Shown here: positions 1-7,264 of the stretch, one piece after another
How the letters are laid out: each line of letters starts with the position of its first letter
Numbering within the stretch: position 1 is the first letter of the stretch
Notes under the pieces: generated by a model
The model's input: the letters and a program-made list of their open reading frames with translations, nothing else
Told to the model about the DNA's origin: nothing
Database searches by the model: none
Assembly (NCBI GenBank): GCA_964642165.1
Contig: CAZXOC010000321.1
Location: 1 to 7,865, forward strand
Direction of reading: 5' to 3'
Length of the DNA: 7,865 bases
Origin: CAYRVX01 sp964642165
GTDB lineage: Bacteria; Planctomycetota; Phycisphaerae; SM23-33
Program-made: the position numbers and the translations under genes

Positions 1-690
1 TTCTTCGAGGCCGACGGCAGCGAGGCCGAGCTCTGCGGCAACGGCACCGCGTGCTTCACGCGCTGGGCCTTCGACAGCGGGTTCGTGGCCGACACGTCCC
101 TCAAGATCCTCACGCCGGCGGGCGTCGTGCGGGCGGAGCGAGGCCGGGACGCCTACATCGTCGTCTGCATCCCCTCGCCCGAGCAGCGCCTCCACGACCA
201 GGAGATCACCGTCCACGGCTTCCCGATCTGCTTCGACTACGTCGTCACGGGCGTGCCGCACCTGGTGATGTACGTCGACGACGTCGGCAAGATCGACATG
301 CCGCACCTCGGCCCGGCCATCCGCCACCACGAGCGCTTCGCCCCCCAGGGCGTCAACGCCAACTTCGTGCAGGTCCTCGGCGAGGGCGAGATCGCCGTCC
401 GCACGTGGGAGTACGGCGTGGAGGGCGAGACGCTGGCCTGCGGGACGGGCTCGGCCTCGGCGGCGATCCTGTCGGCGCTGCGGTTCGACTGGCCGCGGGC
501 GTATCGCTCGCACGAGAAGCCCGTCCTCGTCCGCGCCCGAAGCGGCGACGTCCTCCGGGTGTACTTCCGGCAGGACGACGACGGGAACATCGACGACGTC
601 TGCCTGGAGACCGTCGTCCGCTTCCTCTACCGGGGAAGCGTCAGCGAGGAGCTCGCCGCCGCGGCGCAGCACGGCCAGCCCGGCGAATGA
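1..690 (+). CDS. dapF: Diaminopimelate epimerase, C-terminal part (5' end outside window)
   Basis: DapF interconverts LL- and meso-diaminopimelate in the cytoplasm, for lysine and peptidoglycan synthesis, using a two-cysteine acid/base pair without a cofactor. The frame is open from base 1 and gives 229 residues. The family usually has about 270-280, so roughly 45-50 N-terminal residues are missing. Visible family marks are the first catalytic cysteine in ELCGNGTACF (Cys12 of the fragment), PHLVMYVDDV, the HHERFAPQGVNANFVQV block, and the second catalytic cysteine in ETLACGTGSA (Cys147). Two oddities stand out: the first motif reads GNGTAC where GN-x-x-RC is usual, and the second reads WEYGVEGET where ERG is usual, so two commonly conserved arginines are replaced (Ala and Tyr138). 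The next gene starts 13 bases after the stop, suggesting co-transcription. The DapF fold is secure; strict DAP specificity is slightly less so. Another amino-acid epimerase of the same fold is the alternative. Confidence 0.93.
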   Translation, partial: FFEADGSEAELCGNGTACFTRWAFDSGFVADTSLKILTPAGVVRAERGRDAYIVVCIPSPEQRLHDQEITVHGFPICFDYVVTGVPHLVMYVDDVGKIDMPHLGPAIRHHERFAPQGVNANFVQVLGEGEIAVRTWEYGVEGETLACGTGSASAAILSALRFDWPRAYRSHEKPVLVRARSGDVLRVYFRQDDDGNIDDVCLETVVRFLYRGSVSEELAAAAQHGQPGE

Positions 691-703
691 CGCGCGACCC
701 GTC

Positions 704-2368
704 ATGCTCAGCATCGACCAGAACTGCCACAGCCTCTGGGACGTTCCCGCCAAGCTGCACGCGCTGAGCCGTCTCGGCAGGGCGGTCACCCACTTCATCG
801 AGGACATCGACGCCGCGTTCACCTCGCTCGGGTCGGGCATCGACGCCGGCGACCTGCGCCTCGCCCGCGAACGCTACCATCGCAGCGGCGGCTCCGACTG
901 GGGGGCGGCCCTGTTCTACACCGAATTCCTCGGGCGCGTGCCCGTCGAGATCCGCGACTGGGCCCCGGCCACCGGGCTGAAGACGAACGCCCTGGCCAAG
1001 CAGCTCGGCCGCTCCGTGGACGACCTGTACGACGAACTGTCCCCCGGCGACAACTGGCAGCTCGTCGGCTCGAGCTTCGTCGGCGACCGGCACCACCACC
1101 GCGTCATCGGCGACCTGACGGTGCGGGAGACGGCCGACTTCCTCCGCGAGCTGATGGCCAGGGCCCGGGCCGACATGCTCGGCGCGTTCCCGTCGTCGGC
1201 CTCGCGGCAGCGGCTCAGCGAGTGGTTCGGGCGCGAGGAAGCCCGGCTGAAGCGCCTGCTCGAGGACCTGGCCGACGCCAGGCTCGTTCAGCTCTACGAG
1301 CGCTGGCTGGGCGAGCTGCTGGCGGAGCTCGGGGCCGGCGCCATCCACATCGACCTGACCAGCCGGCTGTTCGCCTGCCGCGAGGACCTGCCCGGAGCCG
1401 GCCTCCTGGAGCGGTTCCTGTCCGACTACGACCGTACGGCCGGGTCCTACAACGAGGCCGTCGCCGAGTCCGGGCGGGGCCTCCGACCCCTCCAGACGAA
1501 GGACGGCGAGCTGCCCTTCTTCGCCACGTTCGCCCACGCCGACCACGTCGTGCGCACCGGCGTGTTCCTCCGGGCCGGGCAGCTTCGCATCGGCGAACGC
1601 TCGCTCGCACCGCGCCCGGGCGGGCGCCTGCCGTGGCGGGACCTCGCCGCGGCGGGCATCCGGTGCATCGCCGGCAAGGCGCTGGTGCTGGTCTCGCAGG
1701 CGCGGCTCGGGCCCCACGGGCAGCCGCTCGCGGTGCCCTACCGCGGATCGCTCTACATGCCGGCGGCGCACCTGCTGGCGCGGAAGCTGCGCGAGGCCGG
1801 CCTGCTGCCCGGCGAGCTGCGGCCGATCGTCCGCGTGCGCCTCCGCCTGCTGGACCGGATGCGGTCGCTGGACACGCCGATCCGGCTGCCGCGGCACCTG
1901 GCCGAGGCCATGGGCGAGGTCGAGGTCCCCGCGCGCCGGCTCGGCGAGAGCTACGCCGAGCTGATGGCCGAGGCGAAGCGGCGCCGGAAGGCCTTCGAGG
2001 ACGCCGGCTTCCGAGGGCGCTGGCAGCGCGAGAGCTTCCCCCGGGCCTTCGACGAGATCGACGCCCTCGACGCCCGCCGGCGCGAGCTGGCCCGGCGCGA
2101 CGCGAAGGCCCCCGAGCTGCGCGAGATCTGGCAGCGCGTCCGCGACCTCCAGCGCGACGTGCTGGACCGCACCGTCCGCCGGATCGACCGCGACACGCAG
2201 GTGGCCGAGGTCGACTACTACGACTCCCGCGGCGCAATCCTGCCCTGGTGCATGGCTCTCGGCGGCGAGGCGTTCTACAATGAGGTCATCGCCGCCGCCG
2301 AGGTCCACGAGGAGCCCAGCCTCCGGGCACCGGACGATGCAGCCCAGCCACCCGAAACGCAGGATTGA
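704..2368 (+). CDS. Unrecognised 554-aa cytoplasmic protein
   Basis: I do not recognise this protein. It has no signal peptide or membrane segment and is rich in Arg, Glu, Ala and Leu. The N-terminal third is mostly helical in character and carries a conspicuous GDNWQLVGSSFVGDRHHHR stretch. The middle has a compact hydrophobic core: LPFFATFAHADHVV near residue 269, LRIGERSLAP near 295, and KALVLVSQARLGPHGQPL then VPYRGSLYMP at about 325-353. Residues about 400-500 are strongly charged and look like long helices or a coiled coil. They end in DYYDSRGAILPWCMALGGE near 503. The order (mixed core, then long helical pair, then short C-terminal tail) faintly recalls BshC-type bacillithiol synthases, but the usual BshC signatures are absent, so I make no functional call. 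The start ATG at 704 has no clear Shine-Dalgarno sequence, and translation may depend on dapF 13 bases upstream. The 3' end overlaps the methyltransferase gene by 32 bases. Codon bias and length make the gene itself secure. Confidence 0.85.
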   Translation: MLSIDQNCHSLWDVPAKLHALSRLGRAVTHFIEDIDAAFTSLGSGIDAGDLRLARERYHRSGGSDWGAALFYTEFLGRVPVEIRDWAPATGLKTNALAKQLGRSVDDLYDELSPGDNWQLVGSSFVGDRHHHRVIGDLTVRETADFLRELMARARADMLGAFPSSASRQRLSEWFGREEARLKRLLEDLADARLVQLYERWLGELLAELGAGAIHIDLTSRLFACREDLPGAGLLERFLSDYDRTAGSYNEAVAESGRGLRPLQTKDGELPFFATFAHADHVVRTGVFLRAGQLRIGERSLAPRPGGRLPWRDLAAAGIRCIAGKALVLVSQARLGPHGQPLAVPYRGSLYMPAAHLLARKLREAGLLPGELRPIVRVRLRLLDRMRSLDTPIRLPRHLAEAMGEVEVPARRLGESYAELMAEAKRRRKAFEDAGFRGRWQRESFPRAFDEIDALDARRRELARRDAKAPELREIWQRVRDLQRDVLDRTVRRIDRDTQVAEVDYYDSRGAILPWCMALGGEAFYNEVIAAAEVHEEPSLRAPDDAAQPPETQD

Positions 2369-2975
2369 CGCCATCCGGGCCCACTACGAGCCGCGCATGG
2401 CCCCCGGCCGGGCCAACTTCGACGTCCTCGACTGGGCCAGCGAAGTCTCGCAGCGGGCCCGCTTCCAGGTGCTCGTCGAGAGCGTACCGCTTGGAGGCCG
2501 GTCGCTGCTGGACGTCGGCTGCGGGCTCGGCGACCTGCTGGCCTGCCTGATCGAGCGCGAGATCGACCTGGCCTATACCGGCGTGGACGTGCTGGAGCGC
2601 ATGGTAGCCGCCTGCCGGGAGCGCTTCGACGCGGGGCGGTTCGTCCGGGGCGACGTCTTCGCCGAGGATCCCTTCGCCGGCGAGGGGTTCGACGTGGTGT
2701 TCACCTCGGGCATCTTCAACCTGGACCTCGGCAACAACCTCGAGTTCCTGCCCGGCGCGCTGCGGCGCCTGCTGGGGCTGGCGCGGGAGCACCTGGTCGT
2801 CAACTTCCTCCACGCCCGCGCGCCGCAGAAGGCCCCGGGGTACTTTTTCTACGACCCCCGGGACGTGCTCGCGATCCTCCGCGACGAGCCGTGCGAGATC
2901 CGCCTGCTCGACGACTACCTGCCCAACGACTTCACCGTCATCTGCCGCCGCAGCCTCGCGCCGCGGCGCCGCTGA
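2337..2975 (+). CDS. Class I SAM-dependent methyltransferase
   Basis: This is a predicted cytoplasmic methyltransferase of 212 residues, close to the size of a single Rossmann-like methyltransferase domain. Motif I is LLDVGCGLGD (residues 57-66), the glycine-rich loop that binds S-adenosylmethionine. TGVD (81-84) supplies the acidic residue at the end of strand beta-2, GDVF (105-108) matches the next acidic position, and FDVVFTSGIFN (118-128) is motif IV. The tail contains VVNFLHA and GYFFYDPRDVL, a pattern seen in small-molecule-type family members, but the substrate cannot be read from sequence. I chose the ATG at 2337; an in-frame ATG at 2280 would only add a low-complexity Pro/Arg/Ser stretch lying inside the upstream gene, and the ATG at 2397 would remove a helix before motif I. 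The gene overlaps the preceding one by 32 bases and lies 14 bases before the next, which suggests translational coupling. No strong Shine-Dalgarno sequence is visible. Confidence 0.9.
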   Translation: MQPSHPKRRIDAIRAHYEPRMAPGRANFDVLDWASEVSQRARFQVLVESVPLGGRSLLDVGCGLGDLLACLIEREIDLAYTGVDVLERMVAACRERFDAGRFVRGDVFAEDPFAGEGFDVVFTSGIFNLDLGNNLEFLPGALRRLLGLAREHLVVNFLHARAPQKAPGYFFYDPRDVLAILRDEPCEIRLLDDYLPNDFTVICRRSLAPRRR

Positions 2976-2976
2976 T

Positions 2977-2983
2977 GGGAGGA
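2977..2983 (+). promoter_or_regulatory. Shine-Dalgarno site for the PQQ-like propeller gene
   Basis: GGGAGGA lies six bases before the ATG at 2990. It decides the start of the following gene: upstream in-frame ATGs (for example at 2975, overlapping the methyltransferase stop) lack such a site and would spoil the signal peptide. Confidence 0.8.
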
Positions 2984-2989
2984 ACGCCC

Positions 2990-4519
2990 ATGCGCACACG
3001 AACGACGATCTCCCGGCTGCTGGCCGCAGCGACGGGCCTCTGCCTCGCGGCCCCCCTGCCCGCGGGCGACCAGCCCCAGTGGGGCCAGGCCTTGTCCCGC
3101 AACATGGTCTCGGACGAGCGAGGCCTGCCCGAGACGTTCGACCCCGCCACCGGGCGCAACGTCAAGTGGTCCGTGCCGCTCGGCACGTCGAGCTACTCCA
3201 CGCCCATCATCGCGCGCGGCAAGGTGCTCATCGGCACGAACAACGAGCGCCCGCGGGATCCGCGCCACCAGGGCGACCGCGGCGTGCTGCTGTGCCTCAA
3301 CGAGGCCGACGGGACGCTCTGCTGGCAGCTCGTCGTCCCCAAGCTCCGCAACGTGCCGCACCCGGAGTACTGCGACTGGCCCCGCATCGGCATCACGGCG
3401 TCGGCGACGGTCGAGGGCGACCGCGTCTACCTCGTCAGCAACCGCAGCGAGGTCCTGTGCCTGGACCTTCACGGCCTGGCGAACGGCAACGACGGGCCCT
3501 TCCGCGACGAGGGCCGCTACATGTCCCCGCGCGGCCGGGCCGCCATGAAGGTCGCCAAGACCGACGCGGACATCATCTGGGCCTTCGACATGCCGGCGCG
3601 GACGGGCTCGCACCCGCACGACGGGTCGAACGGCTCCGTCCTGGTGCACGGGCGGTTCGTCTATGCCTGCACGTCCAACGGCGTGGACCACACGCACCGG
3701 GGCCTGCCCGCGCCCGAGGCGCCGAACCTGGTCGTGCTGGACAAGGCCACCGGGCGCCTCGTCGCGCGCGACGACGGGCGGATCGGCCCGCAGATCATCC
3801 ACAGCCAGTGGTCCTCGCCGTCGCTGGGCGTCGTCGCCGGGCGGGCGCTGGTCTTCTTCGGCGGCGGCGACGCCGTCTGCTACGCCTACGAGCCCGTCAA
3901 GGCCGCCCCCCCTACCACCCGGCCGGCGATGCTCCGGACCGCCTGGAGCTTCCACTGCGACCCCGCCGGGCGCAAGGACCGCCCGCTGGACTTCCAGGAC
4001 AACCGCGAGGAGGGCCCCAGCGTCATCAGCGGCATGCCCGTCTACCACGACGGGCGAGTCTACATCACCGCCGGCGGGGACATCTGGCACGGCCGGCGAG
4101 AGGCGTGGATCAAGTGCATCGACGCCACGAAGGCCGGCGACGTCACCAAGGGCGGCGAGGTCTGGAGCTTCGCGCTGAGCCGCCACTGCATGTCCACGCC
4201 CGCCGTCAAGGACGGGCTGGTCTACATTGCCGACTGCGGCCGCCAGGTCACCTGCCTCGACGCCAAGACCGGGCGCCCCTGCTGGACCCACCGCACGCGC
4301 GGCGACTACTGGGCCAGCCCGCTGGTGGCCGACGGGAAGGTCTACGTCGGCACCCGCCGCGGGGAGTTCCTCACCTTCGCCGCCGGCAGGGAGAAGAAGC
4401 TGCTGTCCACCGTGAAGGTCGACCGCGCGATCAACGCCACGGCGACGGCCGCCAACGGCACGCTCTACGTCGCCAGCATGACGCGCCTCTATGCCGTCGC
4501 GAAGAAGCCGGCGGAGTAG
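2990..4519 (+). CDS. Secreted PQQ-like beta-propeller protein
   Basis: This 509-residue exported protein has PQQ-like (BamB-type) propeller repeats. The N-terminus has a signal peptide: basic RTRTTISR, then a hydrophobic LLAAATGLCLAAPLPA, with probable cleavage before GDQPQWG. The mature start, QWGQALSRNMVSDERGLP, is typical of planctomycete PQQ-like proteins. Repeat blades follow a pattern of Gly-x-Val-Tyr-hydrophobic strands and Leu-Asp-x-x-Thr-Gly-x-x-x-Trp ends. Examples are STPIIARGKVLIGT near residue 69, TVEGDRVYLVSN near 137, LVHGRFVYACTSNG near 215, SSPSLGVVAGRALVFFGG near 274, MPVYHDGRVYITAGG near 350, and CLDAKTGRPCWTHRT near 422, closing with NGTLYVASMTRLYAVAKK. Such proteins usually act as binding or scaffold propellers in the periplasm or envelope; binding of PQQ itself is not implied, and I see no separate dehydrogenase domain. 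The gene lies 14 bases after the methyltransferase and 45 before another exported propeller protein. The partner or ligand is unknown. Confidence 0.92.
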   Translation: MRTRTTISRLLAAATGLCLAAPLPAGDQPQWGQALSRNMVSDERGLPETFDPATGRNVKWSVPLGTSSYSTPIIARGKVLIGTNNERPRDPRHQGDRGVLLCLNEADGTLCWQLVVPKLRNVPHPEYCDWPRIGITASATVEGDRVYLVSNRSEVLCLDLHGLANGNDGPFRDEGRYMSPRGRAAMKVAKTDADIIWAFDMPARTGSHPHDGSNGSVLVHGRFVYACTSNGVDHTHRGLPAPEAPNLVVLDKATGRLVARDDGRIGPQIIHSQWSSPSLGVVAGRALVFFGGGDAVCYAYEPVKAAPPTTRPAMLRTAWSFHCDPAGRKDRPLDFQDNREEGPSVISGMPVYHDGRVYITAGGDIWHGRREAWIKCIDATKAGDVTKGGEVWSFALSRHCMSTPAVKDGLVYIADCGRQVTCLDAKTGRPCWTHRTRGDYWASPLVADGKVYVGTRRGEFLTFAAGREKKLLSTVKVDRAINATATAANGTLYVASMTRLYAVAKKPAE

Positions 4520-4542
4520 GTCGTCGCCCGTCGGCGAGCGAC
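4520..4542 (+). repeat. Intergenic hairpin between the two propeller genes
   Basis: Immediately after the stop at 4519, GTCGTCGCC (4520-4528) can pair across the CGTC loop with GGCGA (4533-4537) and CGAC (4539-4542), with G4538 bulged, giving nine pairs. No T-run follows, so it is a weak candidate for an intrinsic terminator. It could instead protect an upstream mRNA end or lower the output of the downstream gene. The pairing is seen in the sequence; the role is inference. Confidence 0.4.
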
Positions 4543-4550
4543 TCTGGACA

Positions 4551-4556
4551 AGGGGA
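4551..4556 (+). promoter_or_regulatory. Shine-Dalgarno site for the NHL-type gene
   Basis: AGGGGA lies eight bases before the ATG at 4565 and supports that start, which also gives a well-formed signal peptide. Confidence 0.65.
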
Positions 4557-4564
4557 ACACGGCC

Positions 4565-7012
4565 ATGAGAAGGCATTTCCTGGCGATCGCGGCGGCGATG
4601 GCGATTCCGATGTCGGCCCGTGCGGGCGACGTGTCGTTCTCCGCCCGCCCGGAGGTCCGCAAGACGGACGGCGGGTGGCGGATCGCGCTGGCCGTCTCGG
4701 CCCCGACGGACGTGGAGGTAGCCGTCCTGGACGAGGCGGGCCGGGTGGTGCGGCACGTGGCGGCGGGCGCGCTCGGCGGGCGGGCAGCCCCCCCACCGCC
4801 GCTGCGGCCCGGCTTGCGGCAGGAGCTGCTCTGGGACGGCACGGACGACGACGGCAAGCCGGCCGCCGGCGGCCCGTTCCGCGTGCGGGTCCGCGCCGGA
4901 ATGCGGGCGAAGCTCGGGCGCGTCATCGGCGAGCCGGGCCGAACGGCGGGCAAGATCCACGGTCTGGCGACCGACGCGAAGGGCAACCTCTACGTCGCCA
5001 GCGGCTGCGTGTACCCCTCGGCGCCGATCTTCTCGATCAAGGTCTTCGACCGCGCCGGGAAGTACCTGCGAACGATCCTGCCGATGCCGGCGGCCCTGAA
5101 GCTCTCGCAGGCGGCCGAGTACGGCGGCGCGCGCCGGGAGAACGGGCATCTCGTGCCCGGCAACCATCACCCGCTCGTGCCGTACGTCCAGCAAGGCGGG
5201 ATCGTCGCATTCCTCGGCAGCACCGTCCGGGACGGCGTGCTGTGGCTGCTGAACACCGACGGGCGCATCTGCCGCATCCGAACGGACGGCTCGGCCGTCC
5301 AGTGGGCCTCCGCCCCCAAGACGATGCGCCCCTCCGGCGGGCCGATGTGCTGGGCCGTCGGCCCCGGCGGCACGCGGCTGTACATGACCGGCTGGTGGAA
5401 CCAGCGCGCCACGCAGAGCAAGGGCAAGGTCGGTCCGCGAGACGGCATCGTCTACGAGGTGGACCCGGCCACGGGGCGGACCCGCGAGCTGCTCGCGATC
5501 GACGTCCCGAAGGACAGCTACTGGCTGAGCGAGGTCAACGGCTGGTACCACTACCGCAACTGGGGGCGCAAGAACGGTTGTGCCGCCCTGCACGGCATGG
5601 CCGCCGACGCTCGCGGGCGGCTGGTCGTCTGCGACCGCGTCCACCAGCGCCTGGCCGTCTACGACCGCGGCGGCAAGCTCCTCGGCCGGACGAAGATCGA
5701 CTGGCCGGACCTGGTGGCCCTGGGCCCGCGCGGCCAAGGCGTCTACGTCGCCACGCGCAAGGTCATCGACGGCTACAAGGCCGTCAACGAGTTCCGCGTC
5801 GTGAAGCTGTCGGCGGCGGTCGGCGGGAAGGTCCTGGCCGCCACCACGCTCCGCGGCAGCAATGCGCCGTGCATGGCGCTGGACGCGACGGCCTCGCCGC
5901 CCGTGCTGTGGCTGAGCAACGTCGGTCAGGCCGGCGAGCGGCTGGTCCGCATCGAGGACCGCGGCGACAAGCTCGTGGTCACCGGCGCGCTGAACGAGCG
6001 GCTCCCCCCCGCCGACGGCATCGTGAAGGTCTGGGCCGACCCCGACCGCGACGACGTGTACGTCAACAACGGCTGGAGCGGCCTGAGCCGCTACGACGGG
6101 CTGACCGGGCGCGGCGGGCCGATCTCGATCCGGGCCATCGACCTCGCCGTCGGCCCCGACGGGCTGCTGTACCTCTACGGGCGCAAGGGCTGGAACGAGC
6201 CGATCTACCGCTGCGACCGCAACTTCAAGCCCGTGCCGTTCGCCGCAACGGGCAAGCCGACGACGACGAAGTCCTCGGCCGGGCGCGAGGTCTACGGCCG
6301 CTACGGTATGGGCTGGTCGAACAAGGGCATTGCCATCGGCCGCGACGGCCGCATCTACGTCCGCAGCATGTACGCGTGGTGCAAGTACTTCGTGGCGGTC
6401 TTCCGGCCGGACGGCACGGCCGAGACGCACGATCGCGTCTCTGGGGGCATCCTGGGCCCGCTGGACGCCGGCAGCGGGGGCATCCAGGTCGATCGGCAGG
6501 GCTTTCTCTACGTCGGCACGCACGGGCTGCCCAAGGGCATGCCGCAGGGCAGCAAGCGAAGCGGCTGCATCGTGAAGGTCTCTCCCCAAGGCGGCGGGAT
6601 TGCGCGCCGCAAAGGCGACCGGCCGGGCATCCAGTTCGCGGACTACTTCTTCGAGGGCGCGGTGACGGCCTACCCGCGGCTGAGCCCGCGCGCCGACCGC
6701 GGCTGCGTCTGCAAGGAGGGGCGCTTCGACCTGGACGACTACGCCCGCCTGTACGTGCCCGACGTGCTGGACTTCTGCATCCGCGTCTACGACAACGCCG
6801 GCAACCTCATCTGCCGTTTCGGCCGCTACGGCAACGCCGACTCCGCCGGCCTGCAGAGCCCCCTGCCCCGTCCGGCGATCCCCTTCGGCTGGCCGATGAG
6901 CGTCAGCGTCAACCGCGCCGGGCGCCTCTACGTCGCCGACGTGCTCAACCAGCGAATCGTCCGCGTGGACCTGGCCTACGCCGCCGAGGCGACCGCGCCC
7001 GTCGGCTCGTAG
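4565..7012 (+). CDS. Secreted FlgD-Ig / NHL-like beta-propeller protein
   Basis: This is a large exported protein of 815 residues. The signal peptide reads MRRHFLAIAAAMAIPMSARA, with likely cleavage before GDVSF. Residues about 25-110 form an Ig-like segment of the FlgD type: VEVAVLDEAGRVVRHV, then LRQELLWDGTDDDGKPAAGG and FRVRVRAG, matching the usual WDG-x-D-D-x-G-x-x-x-x-G core. The remainder carries NHL-like propeller repeats: GLATDAKGNLYVASG near 134, GMAADARGRLVVCDRVHQRLAVYD near 343, GIAIGRDGRIYVRSMY near 590, GGIQVDRQGFLYVGTHG near 637, ARLYVPDVLDFCIRVYD near 726, and GRLYVADVLNQRIVRVDL near 785. NHL propellers usually bind ligands or partners outside the cytoplasm; no catalytic residues are evident and the role here is unknown. 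It follows another secreted propeller gene by 45 bases. A degenerate partial copy of this gene, in the same reading frame, begins just after its stop. Confidence 0.9.
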   Translation: MRRHFLAIAAAMAIPMSARAGDVSFSARPEVRKTDGGWRIALAVSAPTDVEVAVLDEAGRVVRHVAAGALGGRAAPPPPLRPGLRQELLWDGTDDDGKPAAGGPFRVRVRAGMRAKLGRVIGEPGRTAGKIHGLATDAKGNLYVASGCVYPSAPIFSIKVFDRAGKYLRTILPMPAALKLSQAAEYGGARRENGHLVPGNHHPLVPYVQQGGIVAFLGSTVRDGVLWLLNTDGRICRIRTDGSAVQWASAPKTMRPSGGPMCWAVGPGGTRLYMTGWWNQRATQSKGKVGPRDGIVYEVDPATGRTRELLAIDVPKDSYWLSEVNGWYHYRNWGRKNGCAALHGMAADARGRLVVCDRVHQRLAVYDRGGKLLGRTKIDWPDLVALGPRGQGVYVATRKVIDGYKAVNEFRVVKLSAAVGGKVLAATTLRGSNAPCMALDATASPPVLWLSNVGQAGERLVRIEDRGDKLVVTGALNERLPPADGIVKVWADPDRDDVYVNNGWSGLSRYDGLTGRGGPISIRAIDLAVGPDGLLYLYGRKGWNEPIYRCDRNFKPVPFAATGKPTTTKSSAGREVYGRYGMGWSNKGIAIGRDGRIYVRSMYAWCKYFVAVFRPDGTAETHDRVSGGILGPLDAGSGGIQVDRQGFLYVGTHGLPKGMPQGSKRSGCIVKVSPQGGGIARRKGDRPGIQFADYFFEGAVTAYPRLSPRADRGCVCKEGRFDLDDYARLYVPDVLDFCIRVYDNAGNLICRFGRYGNADSAGLQSPLPRPAIPFGWPMSVSVNRAGRLYVADVLNQRIVRVDLAYAAEATAPVGS

Positions 7013-7198
7013 CTCCCCCCCCGCGACACGGACGAACGCAGGGCAGCTCGCAGGCCGCCGCGGTCCGGCTTGCGGCAGGAGTTGCTGTGGGACGGCAGGG
7101 ACGACGACGGCAAGTCGGCGGGCGGCACGGCCGAGACGCACGACCGCGCCGCCGGGGGCATGGGAGATTTGCTGGACGCCCGCAGCGGATGCCTGCTG

Positions 7199-7229
7199 CT
7201 TGCCCGCGAGCACCTGTGCGCGCGGCAAG
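7199..7229 (+). repeat. GC-rich stem-loop inside the remnant tail
   Basis: CTTGCC (7199-7204) pairs with GGCAAG (7224-7229). Continuing inward past bulged C7223, CGCG (7205-7208) pairs with CGCG (7219-7222), and CA/TG can add two more pairs around a small loop. The stem has at least ten pairs. No T-run follows, so a classical intrinsic terminator is not supported, but the position after the five-gene run would suit a 3'-end or transcription-stalling structure. Confidence 0.4.
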
Positions 7230-7235
7230 AGGCGC

Positions 7236-7264
7236 TTGACTTGGCAGGCAAAGCAGGTTATGAA
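7236..7264 (+). promoter_or_regulatory. Candidate sigma-70-like promoter for the last gene
   Basis: TTGACT (7236-7241, five of six matches to the -35 consensus) is followed after exactly 17 bases by TATGAA (7259-7264, four of six matches to the -10). Transcription would begin near 7271, leaving a leader of about 190 bases before the ATG at 7463. It lies at the high-GC to lower-GC transition, and its -10 touches the last codons of the pseudogene frame. Planctomycete promoters are poorly defined, so confidence is limited. Confidence 0.4.

Noticed and set aside
2280..2336. N-terminal extension of the methyltransferase from the ATG at 2280
   Set aside because: The extra 19 residues are Ser/Pro/Arg-rich, lie wholly inside the upstream gene and add nothing that resembles the family.
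641..2374. Open frame on the - strand opposite the 554-aa gene
   Set aside because: It mirrors the codon bias of the + strand gene and shows no recognisable domain. The + frame fits the spacing of its neighbours.
3079..7239. Long alternative + strand frame spanning both propeller genes
   Set aside because: It is Arg/Pro/Gly-rich out-of-frame sequence that crosses two genes with good starts, signal peptides and repeats.
7242..7257. Sigma-54-like site (TGGCAGGCAAAGCAGG)
   Set aside because: The GG and GC elements are only eight bases apart, whereas sigma-54 sites need ten.
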